In this document: positions 33,921 through 42,881 of the stretch, piece by piece
Layout: every line of letters starts with the position of its first letter
Position numbering within the stretch: position 1 is the stretch's first letter
Assembly (NCBI GenBank): GCA_947466075.1
Contig: CANIBP010000013.1
Span: 1-64,000, forward strand
Direction of reading: 5' to 3'
Length of the DNA stretch: 64,000 nucleotides
Source: Verrucomicrobiaceae bacterium
GTDB lineage: Bacteria; Verrucomicrobiota; Verrucomicrobiia; Verrucomicrobiales; Verrucomicrobiaceae
The notes under the pieces: generated by a model
What the model saw: only the letters and a program-made list of their open reading frames with translations
Told to the model about the DNA's origin: nothing
The model's database searches: none
Translations under genes and position numbers: made by a program

Positions 33921-34283
33921 CTAAACCTCGGCGCGCTTGTCTGCCTTGCGCAGCCGATTAGCCATCCCTCGCATGACATGGATGGCAAACATCGGCGTTT
34001 CATCGACCATGAAAAGAAAGTGATGCCGGCTGACCGGAAGCAGCGTGCAATCAGTGCGCGCAACCGCATCGGCGGTTCGCACGGAATCTTCGATCAGTGA
34101 GATTTCCCCGAAAAAACCGTCAGGCCCGACGGTTTCGACGACGACTCCATTGATCAAAATATCAACTTCGCCAGTTTGGACGACGAACATCTCCCCCGAA
34201 TCATCGCCAGTGTTAAAAATAGCAGCCCCTTTGGCAAATGAGCGAACATTGACCGGAGTAGCGAATATTTGAGGTAGTTTCAT
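33921..34283 (-). CDS. single-domain cyclic-nucleotide-binding protein
   Basis: A 120-residue CNB (cap-family cNMP) domain standing alone: FAKGAAIFNTGDDSGEMFVVQTGEVDILI (about 16-44) and the phosphate-binding cassette FFGEISLIEDSVRTADAVA (about 58-76). The G-E-(I/L)-x-L-x-x-x-x-R-x-A pattern is seen as GEISLIEDSVRTADAVA, so the Arg that holds the cyclic phosphate is kept. There is no DNA-binding helix. It lies between dhaK and dhaL on the same strand with gaps of 11 and 60 bases, so it is probably in one transcript with them. Ligand could be cAMP, cGMP or another cyclic nucleotide. Confidence 0.87.
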   Translation of the reverse strand: MKLPQIFATPVNVRSFAKGAAIFNTGDDSGEMFVVQTGEVDILINGVVVETVGPDGFFGEISLIEDSVRTADAVARTDCTLLPVSRHHFLFMVDETPMFAIHVMRGMANRLRKADKRAEV

Positions 34284-34294
34284 GGCATTGGTGG

Positions 34295-35308
34295 TTAGAG
34301 CTTGGTATAGCCCACGCTTTCGCAGGGCAGGTCCCAGAATTTTTTTAACTCGGCGTCGAGTTTGGTGATGCTGAAACTTACACCGGCCATCTCTTGGCAG
34401 GTGACGATGTTATCAACGATGGTCTGGTGGATTTTAATGCCGCGTTGTTCGAGGATTGGCTTCGCGGCACGCAACAGGATGAGCAACTCCATCATGTGTG
34501 TGGAGCCGAGGCTATTGACGAAGAAGACAATTTCATCCCCGGCATTGAGCGCAAGGTCGTCGGCAAAGAGCAGATCGAGGATCTTCACCGCGAGTTCATC
34601 AGCGGTGCACATCGGGATCAATGCCACGCCTTTTTCGCCATGGATACCCATGCCGAGACCGATAATGTCGTCGGCGAGTTCAAAGGTAGGTTTGCCAGTG
34701 GCCGGAATACTGCCGGGCTTGGTGGAGACACCGACAGTGCGGGTGTTGTCGCAGGCTTTTTGCGTGATGCGGGCGAGTTCATCGAGCGAATCGACGCTCA
34801 TGGCGGCACCGCCAGCGATCTTGGTGATCGGCACGAGTCCGGCCACACCACGACGCTTATGTTTCTCGCTTGGAGGCGCGGAACAGACATCGTCGGCAAT
34901 GATGACGGTTTTCACGATGATGCCTTCATCAGCAGCGAGTTCCGCGCCAATGTCGAAATTCATGACGTCGCCGGCGTAGTTGCCGTAGAGAAAGAGCACC
35001 CCTTTACCGCGATTCACCGCCTGCGTGGCTTCGAGCACGATGTCAGGAGGCGGCGCAGCGAAGATTTCACCCACCGCAGCACCGTCGGCCATGCCTTTGC
35101 CAACAAGACCGTGATAAATCGGCTCATGACCTGCACCACCACCCACGAGCAGCGCCGGAGCATCCGGGCGCAGATCATTCATCACAATGGAACGCGTACC
35201 GACACGACGTGCCTTGCCATCATAGGCGATAACGAGTCCTTCAAAGAGTTCGTCGGCGCATTTAAGCGGGTTGTTGATGATTTTTTTGGCAGGATTAGCG
35301 TGGCTCAT
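34295..35308 (-). CDS. dhaK: dihydroxyacetone kinase subunit DhaK
   Basis: A 337-residue DAK1 protein: VGGGAGHEPIYHGLVGKGMADGAAVGEIFAAP near residues 55-87 and the covalent substrate-binding His in GMGIHGEKGV (about 224). GNYAGDVMNFD (about 108-118) is another conserved block. DhaK holds dihydroxyacetone as a hemiaminal with the His while DhaL donates phosphate. Start ATG 35308 (MSHANPAKKI). The gene leads a minus-strand set dhaK-CNB-dhaL with small gaps. Upstream (35309-35396) is a short region without coding. Confidence 0.94.
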   Translation of the reverse strand: MSHANPAKKIINNPLKCADELFEGLVIAYDGKARRVGTRSIVMNDLRPDAPALLVGGGAGHEPIYHGLVGKGMADGAAVGEIFAAPPPDIVLEATQAVNRGKGVLFLYGNYAGDVMNFDIGAELAADEGIIVKTVIIADDVCSAPPSEKHKRRGVAGLVPITKIAGGAAMSVDSLDELARITQKACDNTRTVGVSTKPGSIPATGKPTFELADDIIGLGMGIHGEKGVALIPMCTADELAVKILDLLFADDLALNAGDEIVFFVNSLGSTHMMELLILLRAAKPILEQRGIKIHQTIVDNIVTCQEMAGVSFSITKLDAELKKFWDLPCESVGYTKL

Positions 35309-35396
35309 GGTCAGGGCGTGTGGGTTGGAACAGGACCGCCAGTTTTAGCGGTTCACCCATGACTGTCAAAGCCGATTGCCACCCCGGAGGGGGGCA

Positions 35397-36086
35397 TCAC
35401 TGGATGCCGTAGCCAACCAACAGCACCAGACGCGCAACAATCCAGATGCCAAAAGCGATGAGCAGATACTTCATGCCCTTGCGCACGTTGTGCAGCTTGG
35501 CCTCCAGAACCATGGACTTGGAGTGAATCTGTCCCAGCACGGAGCGCTTGACGCCGTCATTCGACTGCTTGCAGAACAGATCCGCATAATCATCACCGGG
35601 GATGGCGGCGATCTGTGCAGAAAAATAGAGGTTGGGGTGGCGGTTCCTATCCGAGATTTTGTTCACGGCGCGCGGGAAAGCGGCAGCAATGCCACGCCCG
35701 AAAGCACAGCTCATGCAGATGATGAACAGCAGGTATAAAAGCAGCACGCAGCCTTCGAACCAAGACATGTTGGCAAAGCTCTGGTTCTTCACACCGGTCC
35801 CCAAGTTCACCAACATGGCCATCAACACGGCAGAGGTGCTCAGGGTGATCTGCGCCTTGAGGTCCGCACGGTTGATCTGCTGCTCTATGTCCTGGTAAAG
35901 CATGTAGATCAGGCGCGTCACATCGACCTGCGTATCCTGCACCAGCATAGTCACTGTGCCGAGAAGAGAAGCAGCGGATGTGGCAGTGGTTTCAGGTTTG
36001 TGCATTTGCTTGATGATCCTATAAACAGTCCTTTTAATGGTGGCAAGCAGAGCCATGAATGTGCCAAAATAGTCACCGGACCTCAC
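35397..36086 (-). CDS. Pycsar-effector-like (PycTM, DUF5706) membrane protein
   Basis: A 229-residue protein with the DUF5706/PycTM pattern: YQDIEQQINRADLKAQITLS with a first membrane helix TSAVLMAMLVNLG, a second hydrophobic helix LLLYLLFIICMSCAFGRG, then NLYFSAQIAAIPGDDYADLF, VLGQIHSKSMVLEAKLHNVRKG and a C-terminal helix YLLIAFGIWIVARLVLLV. Members with a cyclic nucleotide cyclase form Pycsar antiviral systems and disrupt membranes; orphan copies also exist. The start is GTG 36086, which overlaps the yraN stop by four bases; ATG 36056 or 36005 are possible. No cyclase gene is adjacent, so an immune role is not shown. Confidence 0.75.
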   Translation of the reverse strand: MRSGDYFGTFMALLATIKRTVYRIIKQMHKPETTATSAASLLGTVTMLVQDTQVDVTRLIYMLYQDIEQQINRADLKAQITLSTSAVLMAMLVNLGTGVKNQSFANMSWFEGCVLLLYLLFIICMSCAFGRGIAAAFPRAVNKISDRNRHPNLYFSAQIAAIPGDDYADLFCKQSNDGVKRSVLGQIHSKSMVLEAKLHNVRKGMKYLLIAFGIWIVARLVLLVGYGIQ

Positions 36087-36613
36087 CGTCCCGCTAATGA
36101 GCTGTCCGGCGTCTGGAAGGCGTTTTCAATGATGTGGACGTGCGGCAGTTCACCTTCGGTCAGGATGACCTCCGCGATGTCGAAACGGAACTTGATGCGC
36201 GGATTCCCGAGTAAACGCAGCCAGTCCATGGCACCACGCTGAATGAGACGCTGCTTGTCAGGGCCGACGGCATCGGCAGGACGACCGAAGGCGGTGCTGG
36301 TGCGTGTTTTGACTTCCACAAACGAAAGCACATCGCGATGACGAGCGACAATGTCCACCTCACCACGATTCACGCCACGGTAGTTGCGATAAAGCACCCG
36401 ACGACCATGCGAGGCGAGCCAGCGTGCGGCGATGAGTTCGCCCATGCGGCCAATTTCACCGCAATCCATCTTCCTCCAAGCTAAACGACGATGAAATAGA
36501 CGAAGCGGCGAAGCTCGAAGCCAAAGTGCAATGGCACGCACACGTGCAGCGCCCGTTACCCGCCGCCGTAGCCAGCGCCACATGCTTTGCGAGCGAGAAA
36601 AGCCGCGTTTCAT
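36083..36613 (-). CDS. YraN-family (UPF0102) endonuclease-like protein
   Basis: A 176-residue protein with the UPF0102 core: GRMGELIAARWLASHGRRVLYRNYRGVNRGEVDIVARHRDVLSFVEVKTR (about 55-104). GE-(V/L)-D and (F)-V-E-V-K match the PD-(D/E)xK catalytic residues. Members are small Holliday-junction-resolvase-like proteins of uncertain role, often beside rnhB, as here. The N-terminus is Arg-rich and atypical (MKRGFSRSQSMWRWLRRR). It overlaps rnhB by four bases (ATGA) and the PycTM-like gene by four. An internal start near residue 49 (MDCGEIGRMG) would give the usual family length. Confidence 0.85.
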   Translation of the reverse strand: MKRGFSRSQSMWRWLRRRVTGAARVRAIALWLRASPLRLFHRRLAWRKMDCGEIGRMGELIAARWLASHGRRVLYRNYRGVNRGEVDIVARHRDVLSFVEVKTRTSTAFGRPADAVGPDKQRLIQRGAMDWLRLLGNPRIKFRFDIAEVILTEGELPHVHIIENAFQTPDSSLAGR

Positions 36614-37227
36614 GCCAGTTCGAGTTCAACCTGCGCCACCGGCCGAAAGCTGCGCCGATGCTGCGGACATGGCCCATGTTTTTTCAACGCAGCGAGGTGC
36701 GCGGGTGTGGGATACCCCTTGTGTATTTCAAATCCATACTCTGGATGCTGCTGTGCGAGAGCGACCATGAAACGATCCCGCGTAACTTTGGCAATGATGC
36801 TAGCAGCAGCGATGGAATAGCTGAGTGAGTCCCCTTTGACCAATGCCACCTGATGCAGTGGGTATTGCTTCACCGGCTTGCCGTCGATGAGCACGGCATC
36901 GGGCGACGGCTGCAACGCGAGCGCAGCACGGCGCATGCCTTCCCATGTCGCTTGCAGGATGTTGATGCGATCGATTTCATCCGCAGCAATGCTCACGCAG
37001 TGCCAGTGGATGCTTGGATTGCCGGTGAGTTCATCGTAAAGCCGTTCACGCTTGCCTTCGGTGAGTTGCTTGGAATCGTTTAGCACTGCGTGGGTGAAAT
37101 CCTCTGGCAGAATGACCGCGGCCACGCTCACCGGCCCCGCCAGCGGCCCACGTCCGGCTTCATCAATGCCAGCGATGAGACGAAAACCTGAGGCGCGCAG
37201 CGTGTTCTCATGGTCCAAAGTAGGCAT
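36610..37227 (-). CDS. rnhB: ribonuclease HII
   Basis: A 205-residue RNase HII. The catalytic motif IAGIDEAGRGPLAGPVSVAAVIL has the first Asp-Glu pair at about 22-23; the third acid lies in AVLIDGKPVK (Asp at about 111) and the fourth in SIIAKVTRDRFM (Asp at about 151). The C-terminal PEYGFEIHKGYPTPAHLAAL is typical. It removes RNA primers and single ribonucleotides from DNA. It is followed, with a 4-base overlap, by yraN and then by the PycTM-like gene, giving a coupled three-gene block. Confidence 0.95.
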   Translation of the reverse strand: MPTLDHENTLRASGFRLIAGIDEAGRGPLAGPVSVAAVILPEDFTHAVLNDSKQLTEGKRERLYDELTGNPSIHWHCVSIAADEIDRINILQATWEGMRRAALALQPSPDAVLIDGKPVKQYPLHQVALVKGDSLSYSIAAASIIAKVTRDRFMVALAQQHPEYGFEIHKGYPTPAHLAALKKHGPCPQHRRSFRPVAQVELELA

Positions 37228-37257
37228 AGCAGGAGAATGTTTAACTTTAGGACCGCT

Positions 37258-38133
37258 TCACGGCTTGATATCAATCGGCAACGTTATCTTTGCAGGTGCA
37301 CCCGTCTCCGGCGCTTGCCAGCGCAACACTTCCTTGCCGGGAATGGCGGGATCGTTGGAGATAATGTACACGCGAAATTGAAGCGATGCTTTTTCCCCCT
37401 GCGGCACGGGCACAGGCTTGATGTTCAGCGTGATCTCATTGTGTCCATTGACGAGACCGCCGATGAGAATCTGCTGATCCAGTCCATCTTGAACCGAATC
37501 AAGGTCGAAGCCGTTCATGCTCACCGACGTCTGGTAGCCAAGCGATTGAAGCTTGTAACCAGCCTTGTAGTCGGGAATGCGGCACAGCGGCGGCGGGGGC
37601 GGCATATTGCCCGGCGGCGTGTAATCGGGATCATCAAGAAAATCGGGCCGCTTGCCTTCCTGCAATGCTTTGCGCACTTCAGGTGCGCTGTCCAAGCGGC
37701 TGATGCGATTGCTATCGTACTTCCAGACTCCGTTCTCACGATAGAACTTCAGCTTTAAAATGTTATCGAGCACCAAGTCCTTGTCTTGGCCCATGTTGAT
37801 CTTGCCAAAATAGACCAGATGCGCGGTTAATCCCACAGCCTGTGCTTCAAGCAAACGCAGGCCATCAAGTGCGGGCGGCTGCACTTCAGACTTAAACACG
37901 GCGTCTGGAAACGGCTGACGTTCACTGACCACTGAATTACGAATCACTGTCTGACGATAACGGCTAATAGTCGCCGCCCATGTCTGCGCATCCCGGCGGA
38001 TCATGGACTCACGCCATTTTAAATAGACGGGTTCCAACTCAGCACGCAATCCGTCATCACTGATCTGGCCGGACAATGATGGAGTAAGGTGCAACTGGCT
38101 GAAAACAAAGAACAGCAGGATGATCTGGCGCAT
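37258..38133 (-). CDS. exported hypothetical protein
   Basis: A 291-residue protein with a signal peptide (MRQIILLFFVFSQLHLTPSLSG). The rest has no family I recognise; it includes LEPVYLKWRESMIRRDAQTWAATISRYRQ, which resembles a helical dimer element, and a proline patch PPGNMPPPPPLC (about 188). The C-terminal half is beta-rich. It is upstream of rnhB on the same strand (30-base gap). Start ATG 38133 is chosen for the leader; the open frame extends 41 codons upstream without one. Confidence 0.7.
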   Translation of the reverse strand: MRQIILLFFVFSQLHLTPSLSGQISDDGLRAELEPVYLKWRESMIRRDAQTWAATISRYRQTVIRNSVVSERQPFPDAVFKSEVQPPALDGLRLLEAQAVGLTAHLVYFGKINMGQDKDLVLDNILKLKFYRENGVWKYDSNRISRLDSAPEVRKALQEGKRPDFLDDPDYTPPGNMPPPPPLCRIPDYKAGYKLQSLGYQTSVSMNGFDLDSVQDGLDQQILIGGLVNGHNEITLNIKPVPVPQGEKASLQFRVYIISNDPAIPGKEVLRWQAPETGAPAKITLPIDIKP

Positions 38134-38307
38134 GACGTGGGTGCTAAAGTCGCCAAACAAGTCCTCGTTTTGACTGAAAACAACCAGCGATCGCCATTTT
38201 ATGACTGGCATCCTGCAAAAACTGCCGTGATAGTTTTGAACTGAACGTAAAACCATTTGCCCGTTTTAGCGGTTCTGGTAAACGTAAACTTTCCTCACCC
38301 CTAAAAC

Positions 38308-39180
38308 ATGGAGTCAATTAGCGAAGGCCAACCACGCATACCCCCGATCGACCGGAATCGGGAATTGCTGAAGACCGCCCGCGAGGAGACCTACAAGACC
38401 GTCGGGGGTGTGAATCTATCCGCCTACATTTGGGAGCCGGAGATGGACAAAGCGCCGCCGTATCCAAAGTCTGTGGCAGCGTTCTTTTTCAGCAGTGGCT
38501 GGGACAATGGCCAGGTAGCGCAGTTCGCCCCCCACTGCGTGTACTTCGCTTCTCGCGGCATGACCACCATCTGCTTTGATTACCGCGTCGCCACCCGTCA
38601 TGGTACAGGACCGGTGGAAGCGATGGCTGACGCACGCTCTGCCATTCGCTGGATTCGCATGAACGCCGTCGAACTTGGCATCAATCCCGGCAAAATTGTC
38701 GGAGTAGGTGGTTCTGGTGGCGGCCATGCCATTGCCTCCGCAGCCATTCTCAACGGATTCGACGATACTGCCGACGCCCTCGACTGCAGCCCGGCACCCA
38801 ACGCCATCGTGCTGTTCAATCCGGTGATGGACACCTATTCAAAGACTGCTTTTGGACGTGACCGCTGGCCAGATCAGGCTACCAGCAAAGCAGCCGACCT
38901 GATCCGGGGTATTAAACCCGGTCTGCCGCCCATGCTGATCATGCACGGCACAGGCGACCGCGTGGTGCCTTTCGGTGGCTCCTATGAATTTGCGCGCAAA
39001 TCGAGCAAGAAGAAAAATTTCTGCCGCCTGATTGAATTCGAAGGCCAAGGCCACGGCTTCTTCAACTTCAATCTTTCCTTCGAGATGTACGAAGCCACCC
39101 TCATGGCGATGGACGAGTTGTTCGTCGAACTTGGCTTCCTCGAACCCGATCCCGAAGCGGGACTGGGTAAAGTGGTTTAA
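38308..39180 (+). CDS. alpha/beta hydrolase (esterase/peptidase-like)
   Basis: A 290-residue cytoplasmic alpha/beta hydrolase. The nucleophile elbow is GVGGSGGGHAIASAA (Ser at about 136), the oxyanion block SSGWDNGQVAQF, and the C-terminal MLIMHGTGDRVVPFGGSYEFA with GQGHGFFN supply the Asp and His. The class resembles the BD-FAE/dienelactone type with a GxSxGG motif. Substrates are unknown. It precedes the M16 protease by 120 bases, which contain a short inverted repeat. Confidence 0.85.
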   Translation: MESISEGQPRIPPIDRNRELLKTAREETYKTVGGVNLSAYIWEPEMDKAPPYPKSVAAFFFSSGWDNGQVAQFAPHCVYFASRGMTTICFDYRVATRHGTGPVEAMADARSAIRWIRMNAVELGINPGKIVGVGGSGGGHAIASAAILNGFDDTADALDCSPAPNAIVLFNPVMDTYSKTAFGRDRWPDQATSKAADLIRGIKPGLPPMLIMHGTGDRVVPFGGSYEFARKSSKKKNFCRLIEFEGQGHGFFNFNLSFEMYEATLMAMDELFVELGFLEPDPEAGLGKVV

Positions 39181-39217
39181 GCCACCGGTGAAAGCGGGCA
39201 TGAAGAATTTCGACACT

Positions 39218-39271
39218 CGAATGACGAATTTCAGCCCCTACTCCGTTTCGTCATTCTGAACTCGTCATTCG
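39218..39271. repeat. inverted-repeat pair of the cgaatgacga type
   Basis: cgaatgacga at 39218-39227 is repeated inverted as tcgtcattcg at 39262-39271, with another copy ttcgtcattc at 39247-39256 inside. It lies in the 120-base gap between the hydrolase and the M16 protease gene. Confidence 0.5.
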
Positions 39272-39300
39272 TAAGCTTTCCCAACCACCGCCGTACCACC

Positions 39301-42108
39301 ATGCTTCGCGCCCTACTCCTCGCCGCCTTCGCTTCCACTGCAAACGCCGCCACCTGGCCGCAGGACAGCAGCGACCTCAAAGCCGATCCCAAAGCTCAAT
39401 ATGGCACGCTCGAAAACGGCTTGCGCTATGTGATCCTACCACACGATGAGCCCCCCGGCCGCGCCAGCATCCGCCTTTACATGGATGTCGGCTCACTGAT
39501 GGAGCAGGATGACCAACAGGGCATGGCACATTACCTTGAGCACATGGCGTTCAACGGCTCACGTCACTTCAAAGGCGGCGAGATGGTCGAGTACTTCCAG
39601 CGTCTCGGCATGGGCTTCGGTGCCGACACCAACGCACACACCTCGTTCAAGGAAACCGTGTACATGCTCGAACTGCCCAAAGTGGAGCCGAAGTTCATCG
39701 CCGAGGGCCTGCAACTCTTCCGCGATGATCTCGACGGCATGCTACTCGGTGAAGCCGAGATCGACAAAGAGCGCGGCATCATTCTCAGTGAAAAACTCAG
39801 CCGCGACTCGATCGAATACCGCACGATGCTCGAAGGCTACAAGTTCGCCCTACCCGACTCGATTCTGCCAAATCGCATGCCCATTGGCACCGAAGACATG
39901 ATCAAGACGATGAAGCGCCCGCGCTTCGCCGACTTCTACGAGAAATGGTACACCCCGAAACGTGCGATGGTGGTCGCCGTCGGAGATTTCAAAGATGTCG
40001 CCGCCGTCAAAGCAGAGATCGAAAAGCAATTCGCCGATGCCAAACCTCGTCATGACGATGCCAAAGACCCTGATCTCGGCAAAATTACCAGCGGGCGTGG
40101 CCTCATTGCCAAACTGCACACCGAAATGCAGGCGGAAGCACTCACCATCTCGGTTGAAATTCCCAGCCCAGCCAAAAACAAGCCCGACAGCGCTGCCACA
40201 CGTCGTGAAAAAACGATCCGTGACCTCGCAGACATGATGATCAACCAGCGCCTCTCCAAACTCGCGAAAGCCGAGGGTGCGCCATTCATCTCTGCTGAGA
40301 GCTACAGCTATGAATACCTCGAATTCGTTCTCGTGAACGGCATTCAGGCCCAATGTGACCCGAAAAACTGGCAGGCCACGCTCACACTGCTCGAAACCGA
40401 AATCCGCCGCGCCATCGAGCACGGCTTCACTGCGGCTGAATTTGAAGAAGCCAAGGCCACCATCCTCAAAGGTGCCAAACTGCGCGCTGATCAGGCCGAC
40501 AGCCGCAAATCACGCGATCTCGCCAGCGGCCTTGTCAGCATTCTCGCCAGCAAGAAGGTCTTCACACATCCTGCTGACGATCTTGCCCGCGTTTCCACCG
40601 TGCTTGCCAGTTTGAAGCAGGAAGACAGCCACGCCGCTCTCGTGGCCGATTGGAAGGGCGATGACATTCAACTCTTCCTCGGTGGCAATTTGAAACTCGA
40701 AGGCGATGCCGAGAAACAAATCATCGCCGCATTCAAAGCCAGCCGCGCAAAACCCGTCGCCGCTCCGGCGAAAGAGGAGACCGCAGCCTTTGCCTACACT
40801 GACTTTGGTCCTGCGGGGAAAGTCACGCAGCGCACCGAGGTCAAAGACCTCGAAATCGTCCAGGCCGTGTTTGATAACAACGTCCGCTTCAACTTCAAGC
40901 ACACCGAGTTTGAAAAAGGCACCATCCGCGTGCTCATCAACTTCGGCGGCGGCAAGCTGACTGTTCCCGCTGGCAAACCGGGCCTGCTGCCCTTCGCGCA
41001 AAGCACCTTCCAGCTTGGTGGCCTCGAAAAACATGGCGTCGATGACATCCGCCGCATCTTCGCCAGCCGCACCGTCGGCAGCGACTTCACCGTAGGCGAT
41101 GAAGCCTTTTTGTTGTCCGGCAAAACCACGCCTGCCGACCTCGAGGCGCAGCTTCAGCTTCTCACCGCGCATCTCATCGCTCCTGGTTATCGCGATGAAG
41201 CCGCGCGTCAGTTTGAGAAGAACCTCGACCCGCTCTACACGCAGCTTCACCACACTGCCGAAGGCGTCATGAACAACGAAGTCGTCGCTTTCATGCACTC
41301 CGGTGATGCGCGCTGGGGGTTCCCGAAGATCGAAGAACTCAAGAAACGTTCGCTCGCTGAACTCAAGGAATGGCTCACACCTGCGCTCAAGGAAGATTAT
41401 CTCGAAGTTAGCGTGCTCGGTGACATTGATGTGGATGCCGCTATCAACGCCGTGGCCAAAACACTCGGCGCTTTGCCCAAACGTGCCGCGAAAAAGCCTG
41501 CGTATGAAAAAGAACGCGCCGTCGCTTTCCCCAAGCCCGAGGCCAGCAAGTCGTTCCCATTTGAAACCGAGATTCCGAAGGCCATCGCCACGATTTACTG
41601 GCCCACGACAGACATGAGCAACATCCAACGCTCCCGCCGTCTCACCCTGCTCGGTGCCATTCTTGATGACCGCCTTCGCATCAAGGTGCGTGAAGAGCTT
41701 GGCGACACGTACAGCCCTGCCTGCTACCACGTTGGCAGCGACACTTTCACCGGCTACGGCTACATGACCACGATGATTGAGTGCAAACCAGAACTGGCGG
41801 CCTCGCTCACCAAACTTGTCGTCGAAATTGGCGACAAGCTTGCCGCCGGGCCAATTTCTGATGATGAATTTGACCGCGCAGTCAAACCGATGCTCGCGCA
41901 ACTTGAGCAGATGCGCCGCGACAACCGCTACTGGTCCATGAACGTCCTGCGCTGCTCTCAAGAGCATCCCGAACGCCTCGATTGGTCGCGCAGTTTTGTC
42001 AGTGCCTTCGCCGGCATCAAAAAAGAGGAGATTCAGGCACTCGCTAAAGAATACCTCACTGCGAAACGTGCCGTGACCGCCGACATCATGCCGCAGGTGA
42101 AGAAGTAG
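39301..42108 (+). CDS. exported M16 zinc metalloprotease (insulinase family)
   Basis: A 935-residue double-domain M16 protease with a signal peptide (MLRALLLAAFASTANA). The inverted zinc motif H-x-x-E-H is HYLEHMAFNGS at about 77-87, with the second Glu about 70 residues on (ERGIILSEKLSRD). The repeated half after about residue 500 has no HxxEH, as usual for this family. It would degrade peptides in the periplasm or outer membrane space. Its stop overlaps the convergent thiE stop region by 23 bases. Confidence 0.93.
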   Translation: MLRALLLAAFASTANAATWPQDSSDLKADPKAQYGTLENGLRYVILPHDEPPGRASIRLYMDVGSLMEQDDQQGMAHYLEHMAFNGSRHFKGGEMVEYFQRLGMGFGADTNAHTSFKETVYMLELPKVEPKFIAEGLQLFRDDLDGMLLGEAEIDKERGIILSEKLSRDSIEYRTMLEGYKFALPDSILPNRMPIGTEDMIKTMKRPRFADFYEKWYTPKRAMVVAVGDFKDVAAVKAEIEKQFADAKPRHDDAKDPDLGKITSGRGLIAKLHTEMQAEALTISVEIPSPAKNKPDSAATRREKTIRDLADMMINQRLSKLAKAEGAPFISAESYSYEYLEFVLVNGIQAQCDPKNWQATLTLLETEIRRAIEHGFTAAEFEEAKATILKGAKLRADQADSRKSRDLASGLVSILASKKVFTHPADDLARVSTVLASLKQEDSHAALVADWKGDDIQLFLGGNLKLEGDAEKQIIAAFKASRAKPVAAPAKEETAAFAYTDFGPAGKVTQRTEVKDLEIVQAVFDNNVRFNFKHTEFEKGTIRVLINFGGGKLTVPAGKPGLLPFAQSTFQLGGLEKHGVDDIRRIFASRTVGSDFTVGDEAFLLSGKTTPADLEAQLQLLTAHLIAPGYRDEAARQFEKNLDPLYTQLHHTAEGVMNNEVVAFMHSGDARWGFPKIEELKKRSLAELKEWLTPALKEDYLEVSVLGDIDVDAAINAVAKTLGALPKRAAKKPAYEKERAVAFPKPEASKSFPFETEIPKAIATIYWPTTDMSNIQRSRRLTLLGAILDDRLRIKVREELGDTYSPACYHVGSDTFTGYGYMTTMIECKPELAASLTKLVVEIGDKLAAGPISDDEFDRAVKPMLAQLEQMRRDNRYWSMNVLRCSQEHPERLDWSRSFVSAFAGIKKEEIQALAKEYLTAKRAVTADIMPQVKK

Positions 42109-42730
42109 CCGTCAAACGCTGCTTCAGCGCCCTCACGTCAGCGCTAACATCTTCCGCTAGCAAAAACGCTGACACGACGACAACTCGCCATGCTCCGGCG
42201 GTGATGATATCATCCAATCGCGACGCATTCACGCCGCCGATGCAGAAGATCGGCAGCGACACCCGACGATGGACTTCGGCGATGTCGCTCAAACCTATCG
42301 GCACATAGTCTGGTTTGGTTCCCGTAGCATACAATGGCCCAAACCCGATGTAATCAGCACCTTCCACCTGTGCATTCTCAGCTTGAGCCAGACTATGTGT
42401 CGATTTACCAACGAAACAGGCGGAACCAACAACCGCACGGGCTTTGGCAACCGCATCGTCATCCTGGCCGACATGAACGCCCTCGCTACCAACGAATGCG
42501 GCGACATCCAGATGGTCGTTGATCACGAGCGGCACGCCTTGTTCGCGAGTGATGGGCAGCATGAGCCGCGCCAGCCGCTCAACCTCGCTCTTGGCGATTT
42601 TTTTGGCCCGAAGCTGCAAGACATCCACGCCGCCCTCACACAAAGACTGCGTCATGCGCCAGACGTTTTCTGGCGACAAATAGCCGAGATCAACGATGCC
42701 GTAGAGCCGTGCGTCTTGAATGCGTTTCAT
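42086..42730 (-). CDS. thiE: thiamine-phosphate synthase (pyrophosphorylase)
   Basis: A 214-residue TIM-barrel protein. Motifs: VDVLQLRAKKIAKSE (pyrophosphate site), PLVINDHLDVAAFVGSEGVHVGQDD (about 65-89), GADYIGFGPLYATGTKP and IFCIGGVNASRLDDII. It joins the thiazole and pyrimidine parts to thiamine phosphate. Start ATG 42730 (MKRIQDARLYGIVD) matches the family start; upstream open frame is not convincing. No TPP riboswitch pattern is seen upstream. Convergent overlap with the M16 protease gene is 23 bases. Confidence 0.92.
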   Translation of the reverse strand: MKRIQDARLYGIVDLGYLSPENVWRMTQSLCEGGVDVLQLRAKKIAKSEVERLARLMLPITREQGVPLVINDHLDVAAFVGSEGVHVGQDDDAVAKARAVVGSACFVGKSTHSLAQAENAQVEGADYIGFGPLYATGTKPDYVPIGLSDIAEVHRRVSLPIFCIGGVNASRLDDIITAGAWRVVVVSAFLLAEDVSADVRALKQRLTATSSPAA

Positions 42731-42881
42731 GCAGCATTGCATTCGCTGTGGCGGCGGTCTTGGCAAGCGCAGTTTCCACTTGCCCGGCATGACCTCGGGG
42801 CCTATGCAAGCACATGGCGGGAGGCGTCCTTCGTGATGTTTCCCGTTTTCTTTATCCGTATGGCGTGCGAACGCCATGCAC

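Noticed and set aside
34394..35362. 322-residue plus-strand frame over dhaK
   Set aside because: Antisense of a well-supported DhaK; no motif of its own.
33225..36086. Complete Pycsar defence system (cyclase plus effector)
   Set aside because: An effector-like protein and a CNB protein are present but there is no cyclase gene, and the CNB gene is tied to dhaK/dhaL.
40510..41967. 485-residue minus-strand frame inside the M16 protease gene
   Set aside because: The M16 gene has clear motifs on the plus strand; the antisense frame has none.
42731..42881. TPP riboswitch before thiE
   Set aside because: The CTGAGA and ACCTGA-type conserved parts are not found on the minus strand upstream of thiE.
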